64,000 bases of DNA from Cellvibrionaceae bacterium (GCA_021151825.1 JAGKWQ010000003.1:124001-188000), one strand, 5' to 3'; counted from the stretch's first letter, positions 25,129-34,687 are shown. Program-made: numbers and translations. Notes: a model not told the origin generated them from the sequence alone.

Positions 25129-26793
25129 ATGAAACTGAAGAATATTTTTGCAATGAATGTGATGGCTGCTGCGCTCGTGGCGTGTGGTGGTGGCGACGTA
25201 AACTTGAATCCAAGCACAACCGTTGGCGATAACATCGTTAACAATCCAGCAAACCCAACTCCAACGGTCAATCCTTGCGCTCAATACGAGCAGGATGGTC
25301 AAAAATTGCAAGGTACCGTAAGTGGCAAAAACTGTGTGTATAACACGACCTTTGCGTCCAGCGCCAAGCAATTAAAAGTTAGCCTTTTCATTCCTGAATT
25401 GGCTGATGGTGGTGCACACCTTTTCCAAGGTTCATTGTTTATCGGTGAAGACGTAGACAACAACGTTGCATCTGCCGGCAAACGCATCCCACAAGAAGGT
25501 GAAGGTGCATCCCTTACTGTTGCTGCCGGTGCAAAAATCGGCTTCGAGCGCGGTGAAGATTATTTGCGTATCGCCCGCGGTTCAAAAATTATTGCGGAAG
25601 GTACCAAAGACAAACCAATCATTTTCTCTGGTGTAAAAGATCTGCGTGATAACGCAGCTACTATTTCTGACCGCGGTTTGTGGGGCGGAATCCAGATCAA
25701 CGGTAACGGTAAAACCAACAAGTGTACCGATACCCAACGTCAACCAACCGCTAATAACGTACATGGTTGCCACATCACTTCAGAAGGTCTGCCAGGAACT
25801 TACGGCGGTAACAACAACGCAGAAAGTTCAGGTGTTTTGAAATATGTAATTGTTAAACACGCTGGTTACAAAGTGGTTGAAGGTAACGAACTGAATGCAA
25901 TCACCCTGAACGCAGTTGGCTCAAAAACTATTCTTGACTACGTTCAATCTTACGCAGCCCAGGACGATGCATTTGAATGGTTCGGTGGTGCTGTAAACGC
26001 TAAACACCTGGTTGCTGTTGGTACATCTGATGATGCTTTCGACTTTACCGATGGCTACGTAGGTAACATTCAGTTCGCACTATCTGTACACCCTACTGGT
26101 GTAGGCGGCAACAACTGTATCGAAGCAGATAACACTGGTACTGGCCGTGCTGACGATATTGCTCCGTTAACCAAAGTGCGCATCTCTAACCTGACTTGCG
26201 TTACTAACAACGTGGCAAGAAACCAGGGGACTACCCCATCACCGGATGGTGATTCATTAGGCTTGTTGATTCGTGAAGGTTTCTTCATCGAGTTGTACAA
26301 CAGCGTAATTACTTCCAATGCTACTGGCGCAGCCTCAAAAGCGCTGTTCACTTTCAACGATACTGAAGGTCCACAAACTATCAAAGGCGCGATTGACGGT
26401 TGGAGCACAGCCAAGAGCAACCTGCTTGCCGGTACCGGTGGTGTAGCTCAATCAAAAGTTGACCCAGCCAACGGTGCATTCACTACTGCTGCCTGGTTAG
26501 CTGCAGCGCCTAATGCAAACAACAACATTGTGACTGCTGCAAACCAATTACCAGTGAGTGTACTGAAAGGTTCTGCTACCAGCGATAAAGCCTACTTAAC
26601 CCTGGCCACTATCGCCGATGCAACTACCGCAGCAATCACTATTCCGGTATTCGATGTAAGCAAGTTGGCAGATAGCTTCCAGGCTGGCGCTGTACCTGCT
26701 ACCGGAACCAGCACCTTCTTTGTTAACCCAACTCACATTGGTGCTGCATCTGAAACCAACGATTGGGTAGCTGGCTGGACTGTTGGCCTCTAA
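25129..26793 (+). CDS. Large secreted lipoprotein, probably beta-helical
   Basis: The 554-residue protein has a lipoprotein signal with cysteine C19 in ALVACGGG, then a Pro/Thr/Asn-rich spacer and a body rich in Gly, Asn and Asp with repeating strands (GSLFIGEDVDNN, GLWGGIQINGNG, DAFEWFGGAVNAKHL, DDAFDFTDGY), consistent with a right-handed beta-helix. Function is not known. It is followed by a TonB-dependent receptor 105 bases downstream, so it probably captures the ligand for that receptor or covers it at the outer membrane. Confidence 0.82.
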   Translation: MKLKNIFAMNVMAAALVACGGGDVNLNPSTTVGDNIVNNPANPTPTVNPCAQYEQDGQKLQGTVSGKNCVYNTTFASSAKQLKVSLFIPELADGGAHLFQGSLFIGEDVDNNVASAGKRIPQEGEGASLTVAAGAKIGFERGEDYLRIARGSKIIAEGTKDKPIIFSGVKDLRDNAATISDRGLWGGIQINGNGKTNKCTDTQRQPTANNVHGCHITSEGLPGTYGGNNNAESSGVLKYVIVKHAGYKVVEGNELNAITLNAVGSKTILDYVQSYAAQDDAFEWFGGAVNAKHLVAVGTSDDAFDFTDGYVGNIQFALSVHPTGVGGNNCIEADNTGTGRADDIAPLTKVRISNLTCVTNNVARNQGTTPSPDGDSLGLLIREGFFIELYNSVITSNATGAASKALFTFNDTEGPQTIKGAIDGWSTAKSNLLAGTGGVAQSKVDPANGAFTTAAWLAAAPNANNNIVTAANQLPVSVLKGSATSDKAYLTLATIADATTAAITIPVFDVSKLADSFQAGAVPATGTSTFFVNPTHIGAASETNDWVAGWTVGL

Positions 26794-26829
26794 TTGAGTT
26801 CACACATTAATTCGATGTGATCCCGACAG

Positions 26830-26847
26830 AGGCGCCTACGGGCGCCT
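26830..26847 (+). terminator. Intra-operon hairpin (weak terminator or attenuator)
   Basis: AGGCGCC and GGCGCCT form a seven-base-pair stem with a TACG loop, followed only by TTTG. Its position between the lipoprotein and the receptor would let the lipoprotein be made in excess. Confidence 0.45.
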
Positions 26848-26897
26848 TTGTCACAAGAAGCCCTCTCCTATTGCCTCGCAGATACAAGGTTTACACC

Positions 26898-29606
26898 ATG
26901 CAGACATTAACTACCAAGCGCCGCCAGCTTTTTCTGGCTATCACCGCCGCTACGTTGGGATTTTGCAATCTCGCTGCAGCACAAGAAGCGGAAACCAATG
27001 AAGCACCTATTGATGCAAATGCAGAAGTTATCGATGCGCCCGTTGTTGAAGAGATGTTAATTACCGGCCGTCAGCAAACCGCTGCACAAGCAGTAATTAC
27101 CGAACGACTGGAAGATCCATTTGCTGCCGATTTAATGAGTTCAGATCAATTATCCCGCACCGGTGACTCCACCGTTGCTATGGCCCTGAGCCGTATACCC
27201 GGTGTAACAGTTCTGGACGGAAAATATGTTTATGTACGCGGCCTCGGTGAGCGTTACTCAAGCACAACCTTAAACGGTGCAGCAGTTCCTTCTCCCGAAC
27301 TTACCCGCAACGTTTTACCGCTGGATTTAATTCCATCCAGTATTGTTGAGACATTAAAAATCCAGAAAGCCTATTCTCCTGAACTGCCAGCCAACTTTGG
27401 TGGCGGTAGTGTTGATATCCGCACTAAAGGCGTGCCCGATAAATTTGTGTTCAGTGTATCCATGGGCACCGGATTAAATTTTGATAGCGACGAAGGTTGG
27501 ACCCATGCAAGTCATGGAGAAAAAAACCATATGCCTGCTGTAATTGATAATGCGTTAGATACTTATCGCGGCAAACTGGGCATTCAAAATATTACCGATA
27601 CTTACCGAAACGCAAATCCATCGGCGCCAACCACTGAAAGTAGCGCGTTTGGAACAAAGACCAATCGTGATTTACTGTTGTCCTTGAATCGTGATGTAGA
27701 AATCTACAAGAAAAATTTACCCATAGATTTTTCCGGCAGCCTGGCGCTAGGTAACAACTGGCAACTCAATGATGATTTTTCATTGGGCGCGGTGGTTAAC
27801 TTTTCGCAAGATACTAAATGGCGTAACAAAGATCAGGAGCGCGAAGAAATCGGCTCGCCTGATGAACGCAACTCAAAAACAGAACGCACCAGTGAAGAAA
27901 CCCGCCAGGTTATGTCAACCAACGTTGGCTTGAATTACCAGGACATGCACAACTTGCAAGCCAGTTTCTATCACATTGAAAACATTCATGACGAAGCACG
28001 CGTTAAAACAGGCTACGACAACAGCACTTACAGGCTCGCTGATGGTAGCCAATATATTATTTATGATACGCGCCTGGAAAATCGTGAATTGGAAGTAGGT
28101 CAATTCTCTGGTGAACACAAATTTGATCAATTCAACTCTGATCATTTGGATACATTAGTGGTTGATTGGTTTTATTCTGACTCAACTGTCAAAACCGATA
28201 TTCCCAATCACACCACTGTTGCAGGTGATAACACAATTAACCCACTTACTGCGGAAGTAATCAGCACTCAATTGTCGCCACGTCCTGCAATGGCTGCGTT
28301 TGAATTTTTGAACCTGGAAGATAATGTTATTAGTAATGGGTGGAATGCCAAAGTTCCATTGTTATTTGATACGTTGAAATTAACGCTGTCGGGTGGTTTT
28401 AATTACAACGAAAAATCACGTGAATACTATGGCTATACAATCAACGTTAACGGTTCAGGCAATCAAAGCGCTGTACTGAGTGGCAACGTGAATGATGTAT
28501 TAAATAGCAATCGCGTTAATGACCTCAATAATAAATTTGAGGTGACTGCGGGTGGTGGCTTCGGTACTGAAAGTTATGTTGCCGGTCAAATTACCGAAGG
28601 CGCTTACGGTATGTTTGATGCAAACTGGGACGATACCTGGCGCGTAACCGGCGGTGCACGTTACGAAACCTTTAAACAAGGCCTGCTGCCTATCGACCTG
28701 CTGGATTATACCGGTAACAGCCTGAATAAAATTATTGATGAAATTATCAATAATCCCGGTCAACGTTATGGCTTCATCCAGGATGATTGGTATCCATCAC
28801 TCGCTATCACCTATATGAACGAAGGCTTCATGAATACTGAAGCATTTCAGGTTCGTTTGAGTGCGAGTGAAACGGTGGTGCGTCCTGATCTGCGTGAAAT
28901 GTCGGATGTAGTTTATATCGATACTGAACTCGGTATGCGCGTAAAAGGTAACTCCACACTGGAATTCTCCGAATTAACTCACTACGACCTGCGCGCAGAA
29001 TGGTTCTTTGAAAGCGGAAATAATCTCACTGCAACACTGTTTTACAAAGATATTACCAACCCGATCGAAAGCACTCGCACACCAGGCTCTGATGATGACG
29101 TAATCCTCACCTTCGAAAATGCCTTGAGCGGTGAAATTGTCGGTTTGGAATTGGAAGGCTTATACAATATTGGAGCGGGATTCTTCACCTCATCCAACTT
29201 GACATTTAGCGATTCTGAAATCGTATCGCCAGAAGGTGTAGGCTACACCAACGCCATACGTCCAATGACCGGACAATCCGAGTATGTACTTAACACACAA
29301 CTTGGGTTCGATTCGGAAGATGGCAAGCACAGTGCATCGTTGGTTTATAACGTGTTTGGTGAGCGTTTGTTCTTCGCCGCAAGAAATATTGGCCGTCATC
29401 AGGATGCATATGAGCAGCCATTTAATTCACTGGATCTGACTTATTCCTGGTTCCCTACCGATACTATCACCACCAAAGTGAAGCTCGGAAATATCCTGAA
29501 CGAGGAGCGTGTGTTTGAGCAAGTGAACGATCAAGGTAGAAATGTTGAAATCTTAAAACAAAAGGTAGGAACCAGCTTCAGCCTGGATGTGAAGTATACG
29601 TATTAA
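26898..29606 (+). CDS. TonB-dependent outer-membrane receptor
   Basis: The 902-residue product has a signal peptide ending near NLAAAQ, a TonB-box-like segment EEMLITGR, a plug domain (GVTVLDGKYVYVRGLGERYSSTTLNGA, then FGGGSVDIRTKG) and a long beta-barrel ending SFSLDVKYTY with a terminal aromatic residue. Such receptors import scarce nutrients with TonB energy. ATG at 26898 follows AAGG and a true signal sequence; the longer frame is discarded. The ligand is unknown. Upstream Pho-like repeats hint at phosphate control, but this is inference. Confidence 0.9.
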   Translation: MQTLTTKRRQLFLAITAATLGFCNLAAAQEAETNEAPIDANAEVIDAPVVEEMLITGRQQTAAQAVITERLEDPFAADLMSSDQLSRTGDSTVAMALSRIPGVTVLDGKYVYVRGLGERYSSTTLNGAAVPSPELTRNVLPLDLIPSSIVETLKIQKAYSPELPANFGGGSVDIRTKGVPDKFVFSVSMGTGLNFDSDEGWTHASHGEKNHMPAVIDNALDTYRGKLGIQNITDTYRNANPSAPTTESSAFGTKTNRDLLLSLNRDVEIYKKNLPIDFSGSLALGNNWQLNDDFSLGAVVNFSQDTKWRNKDQEREEIGSPDERNSKTERTSEETRQVMSTNVGLNYQDMHNLQASFYHIENIHDEARVKTGYDNSTYRLADGSQYIIYDTRLENRELEVGQFSGEHKFDQFNSDHLDTLVVDWFYSDSTVKTDIPNHTTVAGDNTINPLTAEVISTQLSPRPAMAAFEFLNLEDNVISNGWNAKVPLLFDTLKLTLSGGFNYNEKSREYYGYTINVNGSGNQSAVLSGNVNDVLNSNRVNDLNNKFEVTAGGGFGTESYVAGQITEGAYGMFDANWDDTWRVTGGARYETFKQGLLPIDLLDYTGNSLNKIIDEIINNPGQRYGFIQDDWYPSLAITYMNEGFMNTEAFQVRLSASETVVRPDLREMSDVVYIDTELGMRVKGNSTLEFSELTHYDLRAEWFFESGNNLTATLFYKDITNPIESTRTPGSDDDVILTFENALSGEIVGLELEGLYNIGAGFFTSSNLTFSDSEIVSPEGVGYTNAIRPMTGQSEYVLNTQLGFDSEDGKHSASLVYNVFGERLFFAARNIGRHQDAYEQPFNSLDLTYSWFPTDTITTKVKLGNILNEERVFEQVNDQGRNVEILKQKVGTSFSLDVKYTY

Positions 29607-29632
29607 GGATTAATGATCATTGCATTACCAAA

Positions 29633-29670
29633 AAATTAGCCACCTTCGGGTGGCTTTTTTATTTTTAAAA
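29633..29670 (+). terminator. Terminator of the receptor operon
   Basis: GCCACC and GGTGGC enclose a TTCG tetraloop and are followed by a long T-rich tract. Confidence 0.9.
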
Positions 29671-29733
29671 GGCAACCTGCACTGCAACCATCCATTAAAA
29701 AGCAAAGCTAACCATTAAAAAATAAAGCTAAAT

Positions 29734-30087
29734 TCAGTGTTTATTTTCAGGAAAGCTTTCTAACAATCTTTTAAATTCCCTCTCACTCAAACCGGAAACA
29801 AGCTGGTCAGTTTTCTTATCATAAATAAAATAACCATAAGGTTGATCAGCAAACCCTTCCGGGAAACGAATCGGAGGGTCAGCCGGTACGCGTAAGCCAG
29901 CTATATATTGTCCCCCATCATTTACACCCTGCACATCACCATAAATTAAACTTTCACCATTCGGCTTCGCAATGCTATGCACACTTCCAGCAGATCTCAC
30001 ATACTGAAAACCATCACCAAGCTGGACCACGGGCTCTTCAACACAACCCACAATAAACAAAATAAAAGCAGCCCTTAACCAGTTCAT
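29734..30087 (-). CDS. Small predicted lipoprotein
   Basis: The 117-residue protein starts with a short hydrophobic signal ending in FIVGC, a likely lipobox with C15. The mature part has no recognised domain; it contains QYIAGLRVPADPPIRFPEGF and a charged C-terminus. GAGAAG precedes the ATG. It is oriented against the neighbouring receptor operon and stands alone. Confidence 0.65.
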   Translation of the reverse strand: MNWLRAAFILFIVGCVEEPVVQLGDGFQYVRSAGSVHSIAKPNGESLIYGDVQGVNDGGQYIAGLRVPADPPIRFPEGFADQPYGYFIYDKKTDQLVSGLSEREFKRLLESFPENKH

Positions 30088-30316
30088 TATTCACTTCTCT
30101 TTTTATTCAAAGTCACCACATCAAAACTAGCAACTATATATGACCAAAAATAATGCACTAATCAGTGATAATGAATGCCCCTGAAAAGTAATTCGGCATC
30201 ACATCAACATGAAAATGCTTTTGTGCAAACCAGTCAAAGCTGAAGGGAATTATCGTAATAGTAAAATTTTCGTAAATAACTAAAAAAAGTTAACTTTTTC
30301 GAGCTTAAATTCGGTT

Positions 30317-30334
30317 TTGTCACAAACTATTCAC
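30317..30334 (+). promoter_or_regulatory. Possible Pho box before the TonB-C-like gene
   Basis: TTGTCACAAACTATTCAC matches the PhoB consensus (CTGTCATANANCTGTCAY) at about 11 of 16 defined positions and lies about 100 bases before the ATG at 30434. The rest of the 346-base gap 30088-30433 holds nothing I recognise. Confidence 0.3.
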
Positions 30335-30433
30335 AATAGCATGTTAGGGCGGGTGCTAATCTGACAATGAAGTCGGGAATCCATGACCCATAAGGGTGCA
30401 GATTGCCATTTTTTGATTCACGAGGAGCACAAT

Positions 30434-31159
30434 ATGACTAACAACATCTTAAAAAAATACTTTCGCTCACTGGCAATTCTAGCAGCCGTTACCCCGCTTG
30501 CGAGTTACGCTACCGCTTATACACCCGCAAAATTTGGCAATGCAGTTGATACCCTGAGCAAGCAAATTACCCTGCCTGCATCTTTTGGTGAAGGCGTTAA
30601 AACTGTGTCGGTCTATTGCCAGGCAGATGTATTAACGAGCGGGAATATCAATGCTGTTACCTGCTATGAAAATAGCCCATTGGTTTCGATGCAAAAAACT
30701 ACCGAATCCGCACTCAAGTCTTCTACATTTGAACCCGCCACAATTGATGGCAAAGCGGTACCGGTAAGAATGCAATTGCGCGTGGTTTATTCACTGGGCG
30801 GAACACAAGCACCGATTGTGCTGCTACCTAACCTCGGCACATTGCAAGCCCAATACGGCACTTACTACTATGCTCCGCAAGAGCGACTGGATACCAATGA
30901 CTGGTATGCCAATTACACAACAAAAGAACGTGGCGATGGAAAATTATTTTTCGCAGAAGGTAAAACCACACGTGTAATGGCCAATATTGAAGCCGATGGT
31001 AAAGTAGAAACTGTTAGCACGCTGGAAGCTGCATTACGTAAACAAGCCGATGCAACCAGCATTGAAAACTCATTGAAGAAATCGAAATTCATTCCTGGTT
31101 TTGTAGAAAACAAGCCAACTGCTATGCACTACATTGCTGTAGTTAATTATCAAAAATAA
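30434..31159 (+). CDS. Exported protein with two TonB-C-like halves
   Basis: The 241-residue protein has a signal peptide ending near YATA. Residues about 40-125 (VSVYCQADVLTSGNINAVTC ... FEPATIDGKAVPV) and about 165-240 (TRVMANIEADGKVETVS ... KFIPGFVENKPTAMHYIAVV) each resemble the TonB C-terminal fold, in which a strand is followed by a helix and a FxPA-type turn. It has no N-terminal anchor or proline linker, so it is not an ordinary TonB. GAGGAG precedes the ATG at 30434. It lies close to a TonB-dependent receptor; an accessory periplasmic role is plausible but unproven. Confidence 0.68.
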   Translation: MTNNILKKYFRSLAILAAVTPLASYATAYTPAKFGNAVDTLSKQITLPASFGEGVKTVSVYCQADVLTSGNINAVTCYENSPLVSMQKTTESALKSSTFEPATIDGKAVPVRMQLRVVYSLGGTQAPIVLLPNLGTLQAQYGTYYYAPQERLDTNDWYANYTTKERGDGKLFFAEGKTTRVMANIEADGKVETVSTLEAALRKQADATSIENSLKKSKFIPGFVENKPTAMHYIAVVNYQK

Positions 31160-31180
31160 TTCAAGTATTAATCTGCAAAC

Positions 31181-31211
31181 AAAAAAGGCCGCATAAAATG
31201 CGGCCTTTTTT
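31181..31211 (+). terminator. Bidirectional terminator
   Basis: AAAAAGGCCGCAT pairs with ATGCGGCCTTTTTT. It serves the plus-strand gene ending at 31159 and could also serve the minus-strand gene ending at 31248. Confidence 0.9.
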
Positions 31212-31247
31212 GTTGGATAAAATGGTAATTTCTATTACGAATAATGC

Positions 31248-31712
31248 TTATTTATCACAGAGAAAACTTAACTCGAGCTCAATCCTTCCCAGTTTTAAAC
31301 TGCGATAATGCTCGCCCACTATTGCAAAACCATCACCACATCGTTCCAGCGCTTTAGGTAATAATCGTGCTCGCGCAATAGGTAAATTTGCCCATTGGTC
31401 AATTTCGACACTCAGTGTAAATACCTTCTCACTACTTTCAGCTACCTTATTCGCTTGTAGCACGGAGGGATTTTTTGCAGGTGTATTATTTTTTTCGCTA
31501 CTGGTGCTAGTTTCCAAAACTGCACCCTCATCACCTTTTTTAAACGCTTTTTGTAAAAATCCATTCAAGCCTTCATCGCTATAATCGCAATCTTTTTGAT
31601 TCACATTCATAGAGTCGGCAGCATCTACAGCTGTTACACAGTCTTTATTAGTGCTTTCATCTGCATATGCCGAAGCAGCAACCAACAGCATGATGATGGC
31701 TAAAGGTTTCAT
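31248..31712 (-). CDS. Hypothetical secreted protein
   Basis: The 154-residue protein has a short signal peptide (MKPLAIIMLLVAASAYA), an acidic low-complexity middle, and a C-terminal block LPKALERCGDGFAIVGEHYR followed by LELSFLCDK with two cysteines that may pair. The C-terminal pattern is reminiscent of small periplasmic proteins that monitor or bind outer-membrane components, but no family was recognised. GGGAGA precedes the ATG. Confidence 0.6.
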   Translation of the reverse strand: MKPLAIIMLLVAASAYADESTNKDCVTAVDAADSMNVNQKDCDYSDEGLNGFLQKAFKKGDEGAVLETSTSSEKNNTPAKNPSVLQANKVAESSEKVFTLSVEIDQWANLPIARARLLPKALERCGDGFAIVGEHYRSLKLGRIELELSFLCDK

Positions 31713-31793
31713 CGATTGATCTCTCCCGAATGTGTCGAATCAAAAAAAATAATTTAAAAAATAAACGCTTCAAAATAACTAATCACTCATAAC

Positions 31794-31821
31794 AACAAAG
31801 GGTGCATAAGCACCCTTTGTT
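31794..31821 (-). terminator. Terminator of the porin gene
   Basis: AACAAAGGGTGC and GCACCCTTTGTT form a twelve-base-pair stem 27 bases after the porin stop codon. Confidence 0.8.
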
Positions 31822-31847
31822 AACAAATTCTAATTCAGCCGTGTGAA

Positions 31848-32810
31848 TTAGAATTTGAAGTCTACACCAACACCAACGTAGGTATCGTCACGCTCAGCAG
31901 CACCCACCAGTTCATTTTCTACTTTAGTAGCGTAAGAGAACAAAGTAGCGGCTTTAGTCATTTTGTAATCCAGACCAATACTTGCTGTTTCGCCATCCGC
32001 CATTCTTACATCCGATTGGCCGTATTGGCCTTTCAGTGCCCACTTATCAGTGATGTTCCAGAGCGCAGAAGCAAATACGCCGTCTTCATCTACACCAGTG
32101 TTGTCATTTTCGTATTGCTCACCCAATACACCCAATTGCACCGGGCCCAGAGTTACGCGAGCAACAGCACGCACCAGGTCAACACCTTCCGCTTCAACAT
32201 CCTGATCCATTGCAACAGCAGCATAGAACATTGCACTGGTATAACCTAAAGACGCAGAAATACCATTGCCAGGTTCAGTGCCTGCCGGGTTGTTTTGTTT
32301 GAAAGTACCATCATTTTCTTCAGTCACATAAGCAACAGAAGCGGCGAAGCCACCAAAGCTTGGAGTAGTGTATTGAATGACGTTGCTTGCGCGAATTTCG
32401 CCTTTGAAGATAGTGGTGATATCACCTTCCAGATCGTTGAACAAGTCAACTTTTTCCTGGGCAACTTTAGTAGGAGTATCAAAATGACCACCCATGATGG
32501 TACCTGCTACGCCTTGCAAACCTAAATAAATATTGCGCGGAGCAAAGGTTTGGTTATTTGATCCATTACCGTCGTCAACTTCGGTTTGGTATTCAAATTG
32601 ATAAATAACTTTCAGGCTGGAGTTAACTTCTTCGCCACCCTTCACGCCAATACGGGAAGCATTGCTAACCAGTTCTACACGGCTATCGTCCAATGCAGCT
32701 TCATCAGCATTTTGCACAGAAACGTTTGCCTTGCCGTAGACAACTACGTCAGCGAATGCAACTACAGGGAAAAGGGATGCTAATGCCACGGCCAATAAAG
32801 TTTTTTTCAT
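31848..32810 (-). CDS. General porin (Gram-negative trimeric type)
   Basis: The 320-residue protein has a signal peptide (MKKTLLAVALASLFPVVAFA), the N-terminal strand DVVVYGKANVSVQ, the turn SRIGVKGGEEVNSSLKVIYQFE, and ends in GVGVDFKF with a terminal phenylalanine needed for barrel assembly. It forms a diffusion pore in the outer membrane. The loop-3 region is acidic, so anion preference is not obvious from sequence. A good Pho-box match upstream suggests induction by phosphate limitation, as for PhoE- or OprP-type porins. GGAG precedes the ATG. Confidence 0.9.
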   Translation of the reverse strand: MKKTLLAVALASLFPVVAFADVVVYGKANVSVQNADEAALDDSRVELVSNASRIGVKGGEEVNSSLKVIYQFEYQTEVDDGNGSNNQTFAPRNIYLGLQGVAGTIMGGHFDTPTKVAQEKVDLFNDLEGDITTIFKGEIRASNVIQYTTPSFGGFAASVAYVTEENDGTFKQNNPAGTEPGNGISASLGYTSAMFYAAVAMDQDVEAEGVDLVRAVARVTLGPVQLGVLGEQYENDNTGVDEDGVFASALWNITDKWALKGQYGQSDVRMADGETASIGLDYKMTKAATLFSYATKVENELVGAAERDDTYVGVGVDFKF

Positions 32811-32924
32811 GGAGTTATCTCCTGGAAATGTGTGTGTGATGCACGGAATGTGAACATCGGTGAGTCAGGTTTTTTTAAAAGTGACATTTTTATGTCTACT
32901 GGGTTGCCATTGTGTGACTATAGA

Positions 32925-32942
32925 GTTACAGAAATATGACAA
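32925..32942 (-). promoter_or_regulatory. Pho box upstream of the porin
   Basis: The minus strand reads TTGTCATATTTCTGTAAC, matching the E. coli Pho box (CTGTCATANANCTGTCAY) at nearly all defined positions. A CACAAT -10-like hexamer begins ten bases downstream, the spacing seen in PhoB-activated promoters. It is about 115 bases before the porin ATG. Confidence 0.55.
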
Positions 32943-33107
32943 TCAGCATGTCTTATGACGGGGACGGATTATATAAAGAAAATAACCGGAGTTTTGTGAT
33001 AAAACCAGTTTTTAAGTCAAAAACACTATCAATTTGCACTATTTTTGCACTTTTGGTCCTATTAAAGACATAAATATCATCCGTAAAAGTGCATTAGAAG
33101 ATATAAA

Positions 33108-33848
33108 TCACTCAAAATGACTGATAGCGCTATCTTTATACAATCCTTCCAACAGTAAAAATGCCTGTTTTTTAAGCATAGTAATATCGGAATATTGCAA
33201 TTCTGCTGCAATGGTTTGCAGGTGGCTATTGAGTGGTTGATCATTGGATTGCAGTAGAAATAACAATCGTGCAGTGAGCGGATTGGCTTCACTAAAACAT
33301 ACAATATCCATACGATTGCGATAAACCAGCAATTGGGTTGGTTCCGCCGGCCAATGCGGAAAGGTTGCAGACACTTTATGGACAGGGTATTGGTAGGAAA
33401 GGCAGACGGTGACCGGGGACACACGTGGTCGCGAATTTTCCACATCCGTTGGAAAAACGCCTGCATCCGGAATGACATCCGTGCTGACATCCAATGCCAA
33501 TTCAATCCATTCGTAATGAATCAACTCTAACAGGTATGCCGGATCGCTTCCGCGCAACCCACGCACTTGCAATATATAGTGCACAAACTCATCGCTGATC
33601 TGCACGAAATACGGCGTTTGGCAGTTATGGTGCAGAATAAATTCGCGTACCAATCCATGCCATGAATGATCTCCCAATATAGAACGGGTTACGGGAAATA
33701 CATTGGCAACAAAATTTTCGATATTGTTGTAAACCAGATCGCGATAAATATGTAGCCGGCGAGTTTCAACATTCTCGGGGGCAGGACTTTTTTCCGGCGC
33801 ACGCAGATAAGCGGTGAGCGCTAACTGGGTTTGTTGAAATGTTTTCAT
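33108..33848 (-). CDS. bufC: Bufferin biosynthesis partner BufC (DUF2063)
   Basis: The 246-residue protein has the DUF2063 opening: LALTAYLRAPE, then RLHIYRDLVYNNIENFVANVFPVTRSILGD, followed by a second half with QYPVHKVSATFPHWPAEPTQLLVYRN. In MNIO systems this partner binds the precursor and presents it to the DUF692 enzyme. Its ATG overlaps the bufB stop by four bases, so the two are translationally coupled. No terminator is obvious after it. No DoxX-type bufD follows; the next gene is the porin. Confidence 0.87.
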   Translation of the reverse strand: MKTFQQTQLALTAYLRAPEKSPAPENVETRRLHIYRDLVYNNIENFVANVFPVTRSILGDHSWHGLVREFILHHNCQTPYFVQISDEFVHYILQVRGLRGSDPAYLLELIHYEWIELALDVSTDVIPDAGVFPTDVENSRPRVSPVTVCLSYQYPVHKVSATFPHWPAEPTQLLVYRNRMDIVCFSEANPLTARLLFLLQSNDQPLNSHLQTIAAELQYSDITMLKKQAFLLLEGLYKDSAISHFE

Positions 33849-34687
33849 CGATTGTTTTGCTGGCGAATTTTAATCGCGTTGATTTCTGCCATTAACTCCG
33901 GCAGCGGTGGAATATTAAAATCCCGTTCCAGCAAGGTGGGCTTCACACCGAATAATTCGTAAGCTTTTTCCAACAATTGCCACACAGGATGAATTACCGC
34001 AGTACCGTGGGTATCCACACGCAAATCTTCCGCTTCTTCATAATGTCCGGCGATATGAATATAGGCTGTGCGTTCACCAGGCAAGCTGGCAAGGAATTCG
34101 TGTGGATCGTAACCATGGTTAATACTATTGACGTAAATATTATTAACATCCAACAACAAGGCGCAATCCGCTTTTTGGATCACCGCATTAATAAATTCGC
34201 TCTCACTCATTTCCTGTTGCGGTGCGTAGTAATAAGATGAATTTTCAATCGCGATGCGCTGCCCTAGAATATCCTGGGCTTGCAGGATACGTTCGGCAAC
34301 ATAGTCAACCGCTTCTTCAGTAAATGGAATCGGTAATAAATCGTAAAGTTGGCCTTGGTCACTGCAATAACTCAAGTGCTCGCTGTAATAACGAATTCCA
34401 TGTTCACGCATTAATGTTTTGATGGCGATTAATAAGTCAGTGTTAAGCGGGGCAGGAGAACCTATCGATAACGACAAACCATGGCAGACAAAAGGAAAAC
34501 GTTCGGTATATGAACGAAACTTTTTCCCCAAGCGTCCGCCAATATTAATCCAGTTTTCCGGAGCAACTTCCAGAAATTGAATATCGTCGTCCGTTAAGTG
34601 TTGAAGTGTATCGAGTAAACTCCGGCGCAAACCCAAGCCTGCACCGGAAACATCTGCAATGTAATCCATAAGAGGATTAACAGGCAT
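33845..34687 (-). CDS. bufB: Multinuclear iron oxygenase BufB (DUF692/MNIO)
   Basis: The 280-residue protein is a complete DUF692 TIM-barrel enzyme. Likely metal ligands are visible: H69 in CHGLSLSIGS, H104 in YYSEHLSY, E148 in AIENSSYY, D180 and N183 in LLLDVNNIYVN, H211/H215 in IHIAGH, and D225/H227 in VDTHGTAV. MNIO enzymes use clustered iron to oxidise precursor cysteines to thiazole-, thioamide- or thiooxazole-type groups. It overlaps bufA by one base and bufC by four. It acts in the cytoplasm before export of the peptide. Confidence 0.93.
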   Translation of the reverse strand: MPVNPLMDYIADVSGAGLGLRRSLLDTLQHLTDDDIQFLEVAPENWINIGGRLGKKFRSYTERFPFVCHGLSLSIGSPAPLNTDLLIAIKTLMREHGIRYYSEHLSYCSDQGQLYDLLPIPFTEEAVDYVAERILQAQDILGQRIAIENSSYYYAPQQEMSESEFINAVIQKADCALLLDVNNIYVNSINHGYDPHEFLASLPGERTAYIHIAGHYEEAEDLRVDTHGTAVIHPVWQLLEKAYELFGVKPTLLERDFNIPPLPELMAEINAIKIRQQNNR

